A stretch of 64,000 nucleotides of DNA. Origin: an archaeon (GTDB lineage Archaea; Thermoproteota; Thermoprotei_A; Marsarchaeales; Marsarchaeaceae). How positions within the stretch are numbered: position 1 is the stretch's first letter; each line of letters starts with the position of its first letter. This document shows positions 35,743 to 45,869 of the stretch, piece by piece. Made by a program: the position numbers and the translations under genes. The notes beneath the pieces are model-generated. The model did not search any database. It saw only the letters and a list, made by a program, of their open reading frames with translations, and had not been told where the DNA came from. The stretch lies in NCBI GenBank assembly GCA_021817005.1, contig JAKAWJ010000006.1, positions 1 through 64,000 of the forward strand. Direction: 5' to 3'.

Positions 35743-36458
35743 CACTTGAAAGGATTGCCCTGATGGTGGTCGGGGCGCATGCTGGAGACGCAGAAAACAT
35801 GGCTGGGGCAATCGCCGCGAAATATGGGCACTCCGGCCATAACGTGTTTCTGGTGCATATGACCCTTGGGGAGCGAGGTAATCCGAAGATTCCCATGGAA
35901 GAATATGCCAAGCAAAAAAGGCGAGAGTCCGAACGCGCTGCGACGTTGCTCAGAGCGACGCCAGTTTGGCTGACATATCGAGATGGAGAAATTCCTGGGG
36001 GGCCCGAACCCAGAAGGACGGTCGCGGAGCTCATCAGGCGGCACAGGCCCGATATTGTTATAACTCACTGGCGCAGAAGCATGCACCGGGATCACAGCCT
36101 GGCGAGCGTCGCCACAGAAGAAGCTGTGCTGGATGCCGCTCTTAAGGAAATGGGAAGCTCCTATGCGCCTCATGCAGTCAAAGCTCTATACTTTGCAGAG
36201 AATTGGGAGGACACGCCAGGGTTTGAGCCAGAGTTACTGATAGACGTATCAGATCATATTGATATCTGGAAAGATGCACTGGAATCCTACGAGTTCGCTA
36301 GAGGTCTTAGCGGATTCAACTACCTGGAATATTATACCTGCCTGATGCGCCTGCATGGATTGCGTTCAGGAGTTAAATATGCAGAAGCACTGATGCGGGA
36401 AGAGCACAGCCGGCAGATTGCTGCGGACTACATACCCTTGAAAATAAACTTTCTTTAA
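35739..36458 (+). CDS. PIG-L/LmbE-family deacetylase
   Basis: A 239-aa zinc-dependent N-acetylglucosamine-type deacetylase. The usual AHPDDE motif appears as GAHAGDAENMA, keeping His and Asp ligands. The second metal His lies in SMHRDHSLAS, also with the catalytic pattern kept. Relatives deacetylate GlcNAc-PI, GlcNAc-inositol (MshB) or bacillithiol precursors (BshB). The ATGA overlap with the tandem-GNAT gene indicates coupled translation and a shared pathway. The substrate is unknown. Confidence 0.88.
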   Translation: MTLERIALMVVGAHAGDAENMAGAIAAKYGHSGHNVFLVHMTLGERGNPKIPMEEYAKQKRRESERAATLLRATPVWLTYRDGEIPGGPEPRRTVAELIRRHRPDIVITHWRRSMHRDHSLASVATEEAVLDAALKEMGSSYAPHAVKALYFAENWEDTPGFEPELLIDVSDHIDIWKDALESYEFARGLSGFNYLEYYTCLMRLHGLRSGVKYAEALMREEHSRQIAADYIPLKINFL

Positions 36459-36479
36459 GAATGTGCCGGGTATAACCAA

Positions 36480-36617
36480 TTGGCCAAAAAGGGCCAAGTC
36501 CAAGCAGTCATGCGCCGGAAAGACCTCGGCAAAGAGGTGGACGAATGGCTCGCATCAATCCCGAAAGGAGCGACCAGGATTGAGAAGAACTTCGCGATGT
36601 TGGAAATTGCCCCTTAG
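36480..36617 (+). CDS. Small ORF with integrase-like N-terminal motif, probably a fragment
   Basis: 45 codons from TTG 36480, or 35 from ATG 36510. It contains GKEVDEWLASIPKGATRIEK, closely matching the minus-strand ORF at 17521-17739. About 25-100 bases after its stop another frame reads KDEMEKFVASRTSELKRRRL followed by SPATI. This resembles the 'LSPATI' part of tyrosine-recombinase core-binding domains, as if one integrase N-terminus had been broken by stops or frameshifts. This is inference from motif resemblance. Confidence 0.35.
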   Translation: MAKKGQVQAVMRRKDLGKEVDEWLASIPKGATRIEKNFAMLEIAP

Positions 36618-36957
36618 CCCTTCAAATACCAAGTGTTCGAAGGATGAAATGGAGAAGTTTGTGGCATCGAGAACTAGTGAGTTGAAACGAAGGCGCCTGA
36701 GCCCGGCGACCATTTGAATCTAGCTGGTATGGCTCGCGGACTTTGTACTTAGCTAGGCTTGCCTGCAGATTTACACCGAATCAAATCATTGCCAACAATA
36801 CCCATGAATTATGGAGCAAACTTGTGTTCTCGCAGCTGGTCACGCATGAGTAAGGCAGGTAGTGGTTCATCGTTCAATAAATAGCGTACGACATTGCTTC
36901 GAGGGCTATTGGTGGTAGATATGGCCGGGTCATCTCTACTTCCACCTCTTTACAATC
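36618..36957. other. Region before the pyr operon
   Basis: The left 100 bases may be a continuation of the integrase-like remnant. The rest holds no plausible gene. TATA-like elements near 36945-36952 and 36993-37000 could drive the pyr operon. Confidence 0.35.
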
Positions 36958-37734
36958 TTGCTCGCGGGGAGACCCAGAAATTCCGCACTAATGCTTATAA
37001 CCCGCTCAGAGTCCAGCGCGCTGGGCTCATGCTTGGGTCCGTTCATTAAGCGACTTGAGAAGAACAGAGAGAAAAGCGGGAGCCGCATCGTCCTTGCACT
37101 AGATTCCGTGGGCGGAAAGGAGCGCTATTCGTTTGAAGACGCTGCAAGACTTATCTCGGAAGTCTCCCCCTGGATTTGCTCGGTAAAGCTGGGACTTCCT
37201 GCATATTTCAGCCTTGGCCGGGACGTATCCAAGCTCACGAGTGTATTCGAGGGTATACCATTTCTGGCTGATTTTAAGACGGCCGATATACCGCATACCA
37301 ATCAACTAATTCTTGGTTACTTGTTCGGCGAGCTTGGATTTGGAGGAGCCATCGTGCACGCTTTTATCGGTCCAACCGCCCTCAGTTCAGCTCGGGAAGT
37401 TGCTGAGCTTCACGGCGCAGAAGTTCTGTCGCTAGTGGGCATGTCGCACCTCGGGGCGGACTTGCTCAACTCAAACATGGATAATATGATCAAGTTGAGT
37501 GCTGGAGCTGGGATTTCCAGTTTGGTGGTGCCTTCGACTTTGCCAGAAATGATTTCTCGCGCGCGTCGTTCTGCACCATCCTCACAGATTTTTTCGCCTG
37601 GGGTGGGTGTTCAGGGAGGGAGCCCCAGAACTACGCTCGACGCAGGCGCTGATTATCTCATCGTTGGCAGAAGCATTACCGGTTCAGATCACCCTGCTAC
37701 CTCGGCGATGGAGATGTGCAGACAATGCAACTAG
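36958..37734 (+). CDS. pyrF: Orotidine 5'-phosphate decarboxylase
   Basis: The frame is 258 aa and catalyses the last step of UMP synthesis. The catalytic array is visible in FLADFKTADIPHT, with the Asp-Lys-x-x-x-Asp pattern, and the phosphate-binding end lies in DAGADYLIVGRSITGSDHP. The first 40 residues are not conserved. A TATA-like CTTATAAC at 36993-37000 would place a leaderless start near TTG 37033, giving about 233 aa, the usual size. This is the first gene of the pyr operon, and its 3' end overlaps pyrE by 19 bases. Confidence 0.92.
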   Translation: MLAGRPRNSALMLITRSESSALGSCLGPFIKRLEKNREKSGSRIVLALDSVGGKERYSFEDAARLISEVSPWICSVKLGLPAYFSLGRDVSKLTSVFEGIPFLADFKTADIPHTNQLILGYLFGELGFGGAIVHAFIGPTALSSAREVAELHGAEVLSLVGMSHLGADLLNSNMDNMIKLSAGAGISSLVVPSTLPEMISRARRSAPSSQIFSPGVGVQGGSPRTTLDAGADYLIVGRSITGSDHPATSAMEMCRQCN

Positions 37735-38312
37735 CTCGGGAGCTCTATACCGCCGAGATCTTGAAGTTCGGAGAGTTCACGCTCCAGTCGGGAGTGCGGA
37801 GTCCAGTGTATCTGGACATGCGCGTCGTGCCATCTGAACCGGCGCTATTCCGCCGGATAGCGGAAGAGGCGCTCGAAATGCTCAGGCAACCCGAATTCGA
37901 TTATGACTGTATCGCGGGAGTAGCAACCGGAGGAATCCCATGGGCCGCCGCGTTTGGGTTGTTGCTAGGGGCTCCCATGGTGTATGTGAGGTCAGACAAA
38001 AAGGAGCATGGAACTGCGAAATATGTCGAAGGCAAAATACGAAAAGGGACAAAGGCACTCGTGGTAGATGATGTCGCTACCACTGGCCCGAGCCTGCTGA
38101 GCGCAGCCGAAAGACTCAGGGAATCTGGATTTATTGTAGAAAAAGCATTTGTGCTTGTGGATAGAGAGCAGGGAGCCGCGCGCATTGCCGCGGAGGGTGG
38201 GGTGTCGCTCAGACGACTCACGACCTTGCGCGAGATTTTGCACGACCTCGAAGCAGAAGTCCCCGAAGTTGCTGACCGGGCAAGGGAGGCTACAGCATGG
38301 CTGGTAAACTAA
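37716..38312 (+). CDS. pyrE: Orotate phosphoribosyltransferase
   Basis: A 198-aa enzyme that joins orotate to PRPP. The PRPP-binding motif is ALVVDDVATTGPSLL (about residues 110-124), and a flexible-loop Lys/Glu/His segment, RSDKKEHGTAKYVEG, precedes it. ATG 37716 lies inside the end of pyrF and follows GGAGATG. It overlaps pyrB by 16 bases. The length is typical. Confidence 0.94.
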   Translation: MQTMQLARELYTAEILKFGEFTLQSGVRSPVYLDMRVVPSEPALFRRIAEEALEMLRQPEFDYDCIAGVATGGIPWAAAFGLLLGAPMVYVRSDKKEHGTAKYVEGKIRKGTKALVVDDVATTGPSLLSAAERLRESGFIVEKAFVLVDREQGAARIAAEGGVSLRRLTTLREILHDLEAEVPEVADRAREATAWLVN

Positions 38313-39235
38313 AGAACGGTTGGAAGGGTCGGGACGTAATATCGTCTCTGGATTTCACGAGAGAATCGTTTGAACTGCTTTTCAGCGCCTCCAAAGAGTT
38401 TGCAGACGGTGATCGCGCTCGGTCTGATCTTTTAAGAGGAAAGGTTGTGGCGACGGCTTTTTTCGAGCCAAGCACAAGGACACGCCTGAGTTTTTCATCA
38501 GCCGCCGCGAAGCTGGGTGCGAGCGTGATTGACTTATCCACCGAAGTGTCGTCTCTGGCCAAGGGAGAAAGCTTTAGCGATACGCTTGCGATGCTCGACT
38601 CGTATAGTGACATAATTGTGTTGAGGCATCCTTCTGAAGGGGCCGCGCTTTATGCTTCAGAAATCTGCAGGCATCCGGTTGTGAACGCGGGGGATGGGTC
38701 TCAACACCACCCTACACAGGCGATGCTCGATTTGTTTACAGTTCTGAGATTGAAGGGCAGGGTTGACGGACTCAACTATCTGTTCGTGGGCGACCTTAGG
38801 TACAGCAGGACGGTCTCCTCGCTACTTTTCGCCCTTACGAGGTATAAGCCCGGAAGAGTAACGCTCACGTCGCCTCCAGCTCTTGGACTCAAACCAGAGA
38901 CCAAATCTATTTTGGAGAGATACGGCATGAGCGTCCGAGAAGAGCAAGATATCGAGCGGAGTGTTGGATCGGCAGATGTAATATATGTCACAAGGCTGCA
39001 GAAAGAAAGAATCCCAGATCAGGCGGAGTACCAGAAACTGAAGGGAAGTTATCGCCTGACTGAAGGCTTGCTCGAAGCTACAAAGGCTGACTGCATAGTG
39101 ATGCATCCGTTACCAAGAACGGATGAACTGCCCACCTCGCTGGACGCCTCGCCAAAGGCAGCCTATATGAAGCAGGCGGGATTGGGTGTTCCGGTACGGA
39201 TGGCCCTGCTTTCCCTGATTCTGGGTGTGGCGTAG
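38297..39235 (+). CDS. pyrB: Aspartate carbamoyltransferase, catalytic chain
   Basis: A 312-aa enzyme for the first committed step of pyrimidine synthesis. The carbamoyl-phosphate site FFEPSTRTRLSF, the mobile-loop Lys in SLAKGESFSDT, the HHPTQAMLDL motif and HPLPR near the C-terminus are all intact. ATG 38297 follows GGGAGG. It pairs with the regulatory chain encoded 3 bases downstream, giving the allosteric ATCase found in archaea and enterobacteria. Confidence 0.95.
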   Translation: MAGKLKNGWKGRDVISSLDFTRESFELLFSASKEFADGDRARSDLLRGKVVATAFFEPSTRTRLSFSSAAAKLGASVIDLSTEVSSLAKGESFSDTLAMLDSYSDIIVLRHPSEGAALYASEICRHPVVNAGDGSQHHPTQAMLDLFTVLRLKGRVDGLNYLFVGDLRYSRTVSSLLFALTRYKPGRVTLTSPPALGLKPETKSILERYGMSVREEQDIERSVGSADVIYVTRLQKERIPDQAEYQKLKGSYRLTEGLLEATKADCIVMHPLPRTDELPTSLDASPKAAYMKQAGLGVPVRMALLSLILGVA

Positions 39236-39238
39236 ATA

Positions 39239-39709
39239 ATGGCCAAGGCCATGCTTGTCGAAAAAATAGAAGCCGGTACAGTAATCGACCACGTACCTGC
39301 GACTCGCGCTCCAATGGTCCTCAGGCTGCTTGGTGACCCCGAAACCCGAGGTTATACGGTCGCGGTAGTTATGAACGCCAAGAGCAGAAGGCTGGGACAG
39401 AAAGATATCGTAAAAGTTGAGAAGCTCGAAATTTCGAAGGCTCAGGTTGACAGACTCGCTGTGATAGCGCCGGACGCAACCGTAAACAGGATTCGCAATT
39501 ACAGAGTTGTGGGAAAGACGAAGGTTGAGCCAGAAAGAAGACTTACGGGAATCTTGCGCTGCCCATCTCCTACATGCATCAGCTCCAGAGCAGGGGAACC
39601 GGTCAAATCCAAGTTCGAGCTCTACACCGAAAAGCCCCTTACCTATGCCTGCGTTTATTGTTCACGACAACTTTCGGCGAATGACTTCCTAACCCAACTC
39701 ATATGGTGA
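39239..39709 (+). CDS. pyrI: Aspartate carbamoyltransferase, regulatory chain
   Basis: A 156-aa allosteric subunit. The N-terminal nucleotide-effector domain starts VEKIEAGTVIDHVPA. The C-terminal zinc domain has four Cys in CPSPTC and CVYC, which hold the contact to PyrB. The order pyrB-pyrI is usual. The stop TGA is part of GGTGA, which may also act as ribosome binding site for the next gene. Confidence 0.95.
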   Translation: MAKAMLVEKIEAGTVIDHVPATRAPMVLRLLGDPETRGYTVAVVMNAKSRRLGQKDIVKVEKLEISKAQVDRLAVIAPDATVNRIRNYRVVGKTKVEPERRLTGILRCPSPTCISSRAGEPVKSKFELYTEKPLTYACVYCSRQLSANDFLTQLIW

Positions 39710-39764
39710 ACATCTGATTTCGTCGCGCCAGTTCCACGGTCCCCGCTGGTACTTCCATTACAAG

Positions 39765-40505
39765 GTGCTATCCAACAAGAGAGTCTCCTCTCGAATTCAT
39801 GAATTGCATCTCCGCAGCTGCACTGCACCCGTTCCGAAAGAAGCCCCCGGGCAATTTGTCATGGCATACTTGCCCCGTGTCGGCGAAGTGCCGCTGAGCG
39901 TTTACTACCGCCGGGGGCGAATTCTCAAGTTTCTGGTGGAGGACTATGGTGGCGTAAGCACCAAGGTGGCGGGAGTGCGTCCGAACAACATCCTCGCGGT
40001 ACGTGGGCCCTATGGGCATGGATTTGGGCTAGAATCGGGAAAAAGCTACATGCTGGTAGCCGGTGGAAGTGGAGCCCCGCCCGTGATCAACTTTATTCGC
40101 GCGGCCCGGAAACTGGCTCGAACTAGATTCACTTACATTCTGGGGGCGCGAACCGCCGACCAGCTCTTTCTGCTCAAGGAAGTGGAGAAGCTGGGAGCGC
40201 AAGTTTTCCCGGCCACGGACGACGGCAGTATGGGCTTCGCGGGAAACGCGGTAAGCCTCGCCGAGTCGTTGCTCGAGGATTCTCATTATGATGCGCTCTA
40301 TGCTTGCGGACCCGAGTCCATGCTGGAATCGGCGAGAGAGCTTGCGGAAAAAAAGAAAATACGTTACGAAGGTTCGTATGTGCGTGACGTTCGGTGCGCC
40401 GTGGGTATCTGCGGGCTTTGCGTGATGGAGGGCCTAGGACTTCTCGTATGCGCTGACGGACCTGTTTTCACTGGGGAGGTGCTCGCCGCTGGGATACGAA
40501 AGTGA
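39765..40505 (+). CDS. pyrK: Dihydroorotate dehydrogenase electron-transfer subunit (PyrK-like)
   Basis: A 246-aa FAD and [2Fe-2S] protein that passes electrons from dihydroorotate dehydrogenase to NAD. It has the flavin-binding PLSVYYRRG region, the nucleotide-binding VAGGSGAPPVINFI and the C-terminal cluster Cys in CAVGICGLC and VCADGPVF. GTG 39765 is the first standard start, but the frame is open upstream to pyrI and encodes a plausible GPRWYFHYKVLSNKRV lead. GGTGA at the pyrI stop precedes CTG 39714 and ATT 39717, so a non-standard start there is possible. The 3' end overlaps pyrC. Confidence 0.9.
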   Translation: MLSNKRVSSRIHELHLRSCTAPVPKEAPGQFVMAYLPRVGEVPLSVYYRRGRILKFLVEDYGGVSTKVAGVRPNNILAVRGPYGHGFGLESGKSYMLVAGGSGAPPVINFIRAARKLARTRFTYILGARTADQLFLLKEVEKLGAQVFPATDDGSMGFAGNAVSLAESLLEDSHYDALYACGPESMLESARELAEKKKIRYEGSYVRDVRCAVGICGLCVMEGLGLLVCADGPVFTGEVLAAGIRK

Positions 40506-41742
40506 TTCCTTTTCGATCGCAGGGTGGAGCCTAGTAGATGGAAGGCTCGTCAGGGCTACAATCGAAATTCGTGGAGGAAGGATAGCTCGCGTCGATAAGG
40601 GGTATCAGAGCTGGGGTTCGAAATGCCTGAAATTGGCGGAGGACGAGATACTTCTGCCTGGGGCCACTGATCTCCATGTCCACCTGCGAGACTGGGAAGA
40701 GTCCTACAAGGAAACTGTGAGTAGCGGCACCCTTGCAGCACTTTCAGGAGGAGTGACAACAGTCGTCGAGATGCCAAACACGAAACCCCCAATAGATAAT
40801 CCCGAGGCTCTCTCAAAGCGGCTTGAACTCCTTGAGTCGGATAGCTATGTCGACTGTGCAGTACATGTCGGACTGCCGAGAGAGCTGCAAATCCTATCGG
40901 CTATGAGGAGGGAAGGAGCTATCGGAGTAAAGCTTTACCCGAAGGATTTTCCGAGGCTTCGGGAAGCCTTTCGGGCGGCGCATGACCAATCCCTGAAGCT
41001 AGCCGTCCATGCAGAAGATCCGGAAGCTCTTGTGCAGGACCCAGTAGGCCCACGAGCAGAGGAAAATGGAGTAAAGGAGGTTTGCAAAGTTGCCTCCCGG
41101 GTTGGGAATGTAAGATTTTGCCATGTGTCACTCGCGAGTTCGGTGTCGGCAATAGCCGAACTGAAGTCGCACACCAATGGTGTGTCCTTCGAGGTAACTC
41201 CGCACCATGCTCTGCTTAGCTGCGGACCGGACTACAGACAGTTGCCCCCGAGTCTGAACGTACGTCCTCCGCTGAGAAGAGAGTGCGATAGAATTGCTAT
41301 GTTTGAGACCCTTCGCAATGGAATAGCCGACTTCTACGCTACAGATCATGCCCCTCATACTGCTAGCGAAAAGGAGAGCCAGAATGCTCCGCCCGGTCTC
41401 AGGTCACTGAAGTTCGCTTACCCGCTTCTGCTCACAGAGCTGCAGGACGTGGCGATGGCCTGCAGGCTTTACTGTGAGAGACCTGCTGCGTATCTCGGAG
41501 AAACAAAGGGGAAAATTGAGCCAGGGATGATTGCCGATCTCGTCGTCTTTCGGACACGAACGCGACCTGACGGCCAAGAGCCGGAAGCAAACTCTAATGA
41601 ATTCGATATAGTTGAGACTGGACCATTTGTCGGGAGAAGACTTGGGTACAAGGTAGAGCAAGTCTACAAGGGAGGTGTGCTCTCGTACTCGTCCGAAACC
41701 GGACCGCTCGCGAAGCGTGGAAGGCGTGAACACAGTGCGTAG
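40489..41742 (+). CDS. pyrC: Dihydroorotase, probable CTG start
   Basis: About 417 aa. It cyclises carbamoyl-aspartate. The metal site is DLHVHLRDWEES, the carboxylated Lys lies in GVKLYPKDF, His residues in FCHVS and TPHH, and the catalytic Asp in YATDHAPHT. The first standard start (TTG 40633) would delete the N-terminal sandwich domain, yet the frame upstream encodes SLVDGRLVRATIEIRGGRIA, a normal dihydroorotase beginning. CTG 40489 is preceded at 7 bases by the strong ribosome binding site GGGGAGGTG (40473-40481) and gives a 17-base overlap with pyrK, matching the other overlaps in the operon. Confidence 0.93.
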   Translation: MGYESDSFSIAGWSLVDGRLVRATIEIRGGRIARVDKGYQSWGSKCLKLAEDEILLPGATDLHVHLRDWEESYKETVSSGTLAALSGGVTTVVEMPNTKPPIDNPEALSKRLELLESDSYVDCAVHVGLPRELQILSAMRREGAIGVKLYPKDFPRLREAFRAAHDQSLKLAVHAEDPEALVQDPVGPRAEENGVKEVCKVASRVGNVRFCHVSLASSVSAIAELKSHTNGVSFEVTPHHALLSCGPDYRQLPPSLNVRPPLRRECDRIAMFETLRNGIADFYATDHAPHTASEKESQNAPPGLRSLKFAYPLLLTELQDVAMACRLYCERPAAYLGETKGKIEPGMIADLVVFRTRTRPDGQEPEANSNEFDIVETGPFVGRRLGYKVEQVYKGGVLSYSSETGPLAKRGRREHSA

Positions 41743-42658
41743 GCCCATAGACCTCAGAGCAAAAGTGGGCAGACTCCAATTGGATTCACCCTTTATGCTC
41801 GCTTCAGGAATCTTGGGAAACGAGCACTCGCTGATAATGCGCGCTTACAGAGCGGGCGCTAGCGCGGTCGTGACAAAGACGGTCTTCAATAATGCAAGGA
41901 ATGGTTACACGCCGCCGATATATTTTGAAAACGAATACTATGCCCTAAACGCAGTTGGTCTACCTGGCAGCGGAGTAGAACACTTTTCGGAGGAACTGGC
42001 GCTTGTCAAGGAAGAATCCAAGCCGCTGATTGCAAGCGTCGGGGGCACGAGCCCCGAAGAGTTTTCTGGGGTCGCCCAGCGGGTAATTGACGCAGGAGCG
42101 GATGCGGTAGAGCTGAATCTCTCGTGCCCGCATGTGGCAGGAACAGGTTCTGAAATCGGAAGCAAGCCGGACTTGGTAAAAGAGGTAGTGCTCGCCGTTC
42201 GTGATGCGTTACCTCGGGCCCTTATATTTGCCAAACTCACACCGAATACGCACGACATTGGCGAGCTGGGTAAAGCAGCGGTAGAGGGGGGAGCAGACGG
42301 CCTGACCGCGGTAAACACCTTACGCGGCACGGGGTTTGACGTCACTCTCCGCGCTCCGCTCCTTAGTCACGGTTACGGCGGCGTATCTGGCCATGCACTG
42401 CATCCAGTAGCGCTCTACGCCGTTCAGAACCTGCGGACTGTTCTCCCCGATACCCCAATCATCGGCGTAGGCGGGGTATACTCTATCGAAGATGCCCTGG
42501 AATTTTTTATTGCAGGCGCAGACGCCGTGCAAATTGGTACGGCGATAAGAAAGAGGGGGCTAAAGATCTTTGGCGAGCTCAGGGATGATCTGGCCACGAG
42601 ACTCAGGAATGCAAGAGCGAGTGATTTTCTGAAATTCAAAAAGGAACTCAGGATTTGA
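41726..42658 (+). CDS. pyrD: Dihydroorotate dehydrogenase, class 1B
   Basis: About 310 aa. The FMN enzyme oxidises dihydroorotate. Motifs include FMLASGILGN, VELNLSCPHV, AKLTPNTHDI, the NTLRGTGFD loop and IIGVGGVYSIEDALEFFIAG for FMN phosphate. Together with PyrK it should form the NAD-linked class 1B complex. GTG 41726 (17-base overlap with pyrC) or GTG 41735 are the likely starts; the frame extends further up to 41675 inside pyrC. It is the last gene of the operon; a katG remnant begins within a few bases of its stop. Confidence 0.93.
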   Translation: MNTVRRPIDLRAKVGRLQLDSPFMLASGILGNEHSLIMRAYRAGASAVVTKTVFNNARNGYTPPIYFENEYYALNAVGLPGSGVEHFSEELALVKEESKPLIASVGGTSPEEFSGVAQRVIDAGADAVELNLSCPHVAGTGSEIGSKPDLVKEVVLAVRDALPRALIFAKLTPNTHDIGELGKAAVEGGADGLTAVNTLRGTGFDVTLRAPLLSHGYGGVSGHALHPVALYAVQNLRTVLPDTPIIGVGGVYSIEDALEFFIAGADAVQIGTAIRKRGLKIFGELRDDLATRLRNARASDFLKFKKELRI

Positions 42659-42659
42659 G

Positions 42660-44672
<2,013 letters not shown>

Positions 44673-44783
44673 AAACTCGGTGTCCATGATGGGTCGATCA
44701 AGTTCTAGCTCATCCCCTGAGCGAACTATTCCAGTAACGGTAGCAAAGCTCTAAAATCCGTATTGAGTGGTTGGCGTGAAAAC

Positions 44784-45731
44784 TTGCGATACCAAGAAAT
44801 ACCTGGTACCTCATTAAGGCCTTCGAAGATATGCTTGGGCTCGAACAATTTCGATGGCCAAGTCTCGCATAGCGATGCAATTCGTATAATCCAAAAGTCA
44901 CTTGAGCTCGGACTGAATATTATTGATACTGCAAACGTCTATACCCAGGGAAGGTCGGAGAAAACCATTGGGGACGCAGTTCACGGACAAAGGGACGATG
45001 TAATTATCGCAACAAAAGTGGGTATGGAGGTAGGGGACGACTCGGAGGGCAGTGGACTTTCGCCAACTCATATAGCCTCGCAGCTCGCAAAGAGCCTCAG
45101 CAGACTTCAGACGAGCTACATCGATATCTATTATATGCATAGACCCGACCCCCACACTCCGCTCGAAGTGAGCTTGGAGGCCCTCTCAGCTCACGTAGAC
45201 AAGGGGAGCATCCGCTATATCGGCTGTTCAAATTTCGGCGCAGAGGAAATACGCGAGGCTGAAAGGATTTGCAGGGACCGCGGTTTTCCCAGAATCGTGG
45301 CTCTCCAGCCCAGGTACAATCTGCTTGACAGATCTGCGGAGAGCACTCTCTTCCCGCTCGCAAAGTCAAAGGGGTTGGGAGTTTTCACGTATTCTCCGTT
45401 GTCAGGAGGATACCTGACTGGCAAGTACGCGGGAAGCAGCACTCCGCCTCAAGGGAGCCGGGCGGCCCATAGCTCTCGTTACGCAGAGCGAATCAAGCAG
45501 TTAGATGGTGGCGGGTTGTTGCGAAAGCTTGGAGAAATTGCTTCTAGCGTCGGAATATCTCCAAAGGACCTCGCCCTAGCCTGGGTGCTTCATAACGATG
45601 CGGTTACTGCACCAATTGTTGGCGCGTCAACTGTCGAGCAGGTAGAGTCGAATTGCAGGGTTACCGAACTGAACGTGCCCGGTTGGGTTTTTGAGGAGCT
45701 GGATAGAGCGAGCGCGGTTCCGAACTCTTGA
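44784..45731 (+). CDS. Aldo/keto reductase
   Basis: A 315-aa NADPH-dependent oxidoreductase with a TIM-barrel fold. The catalytic tetrad can be placed: Asp and Tyr in IIDTANVYTQGRSE, Lys in VIIATKVG and His in YYMHRPDPHT. The C-terminal cofactor-binding region is APIVGASTVEQVESN. TTG 44784 is chosen over TTG 44763 because GGCGTGA precedes it by four bases and homology begins there. It lies just after the katG remnant. The substrate is not assigned; the family reduces sugars, aldehydes and ketones. Confidence 0.9.
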   Translation: MRYQEIPGTSLRPSKICLGSNNFDGQVSHSDAIRIIQKSLELGLNIIDTANVYTQGRSEKTIGDAVHGQRDDVIIATKVGMEVGDDSEGSGLSPTHIASQLAKSLSRLQTSYIDIYYMHRPDPHTPLEVSLEALSAHVDKGSIRYIGCSNFGAEEIREAERICRDRGFPRIVALQPRYNLLDRSAESTLFPLAKSKGLGVFTYSPLSGGYLTGKYAGSSTPPQGSRAAHSSRYAERIKQLDGGGLLRKLGEIASSVGISPKDLALAWVLHNDAVTAPIVGASTVEQVESNCRVTELNVPGWVFEELDRASAVPNS

Positions 45732-45869
45732 TAACCTCTCCCGGAGCCCAAGTGCTATACCTTCCCAAGTATCTGCAAATCCACACAGTTCATCTGGTTC
45801 TCCGTGGACTGCTGGACGCGGCCCTTCTGTAATTGCTTATACGGCGGTTCAGAGTTTGGTGACACGATT

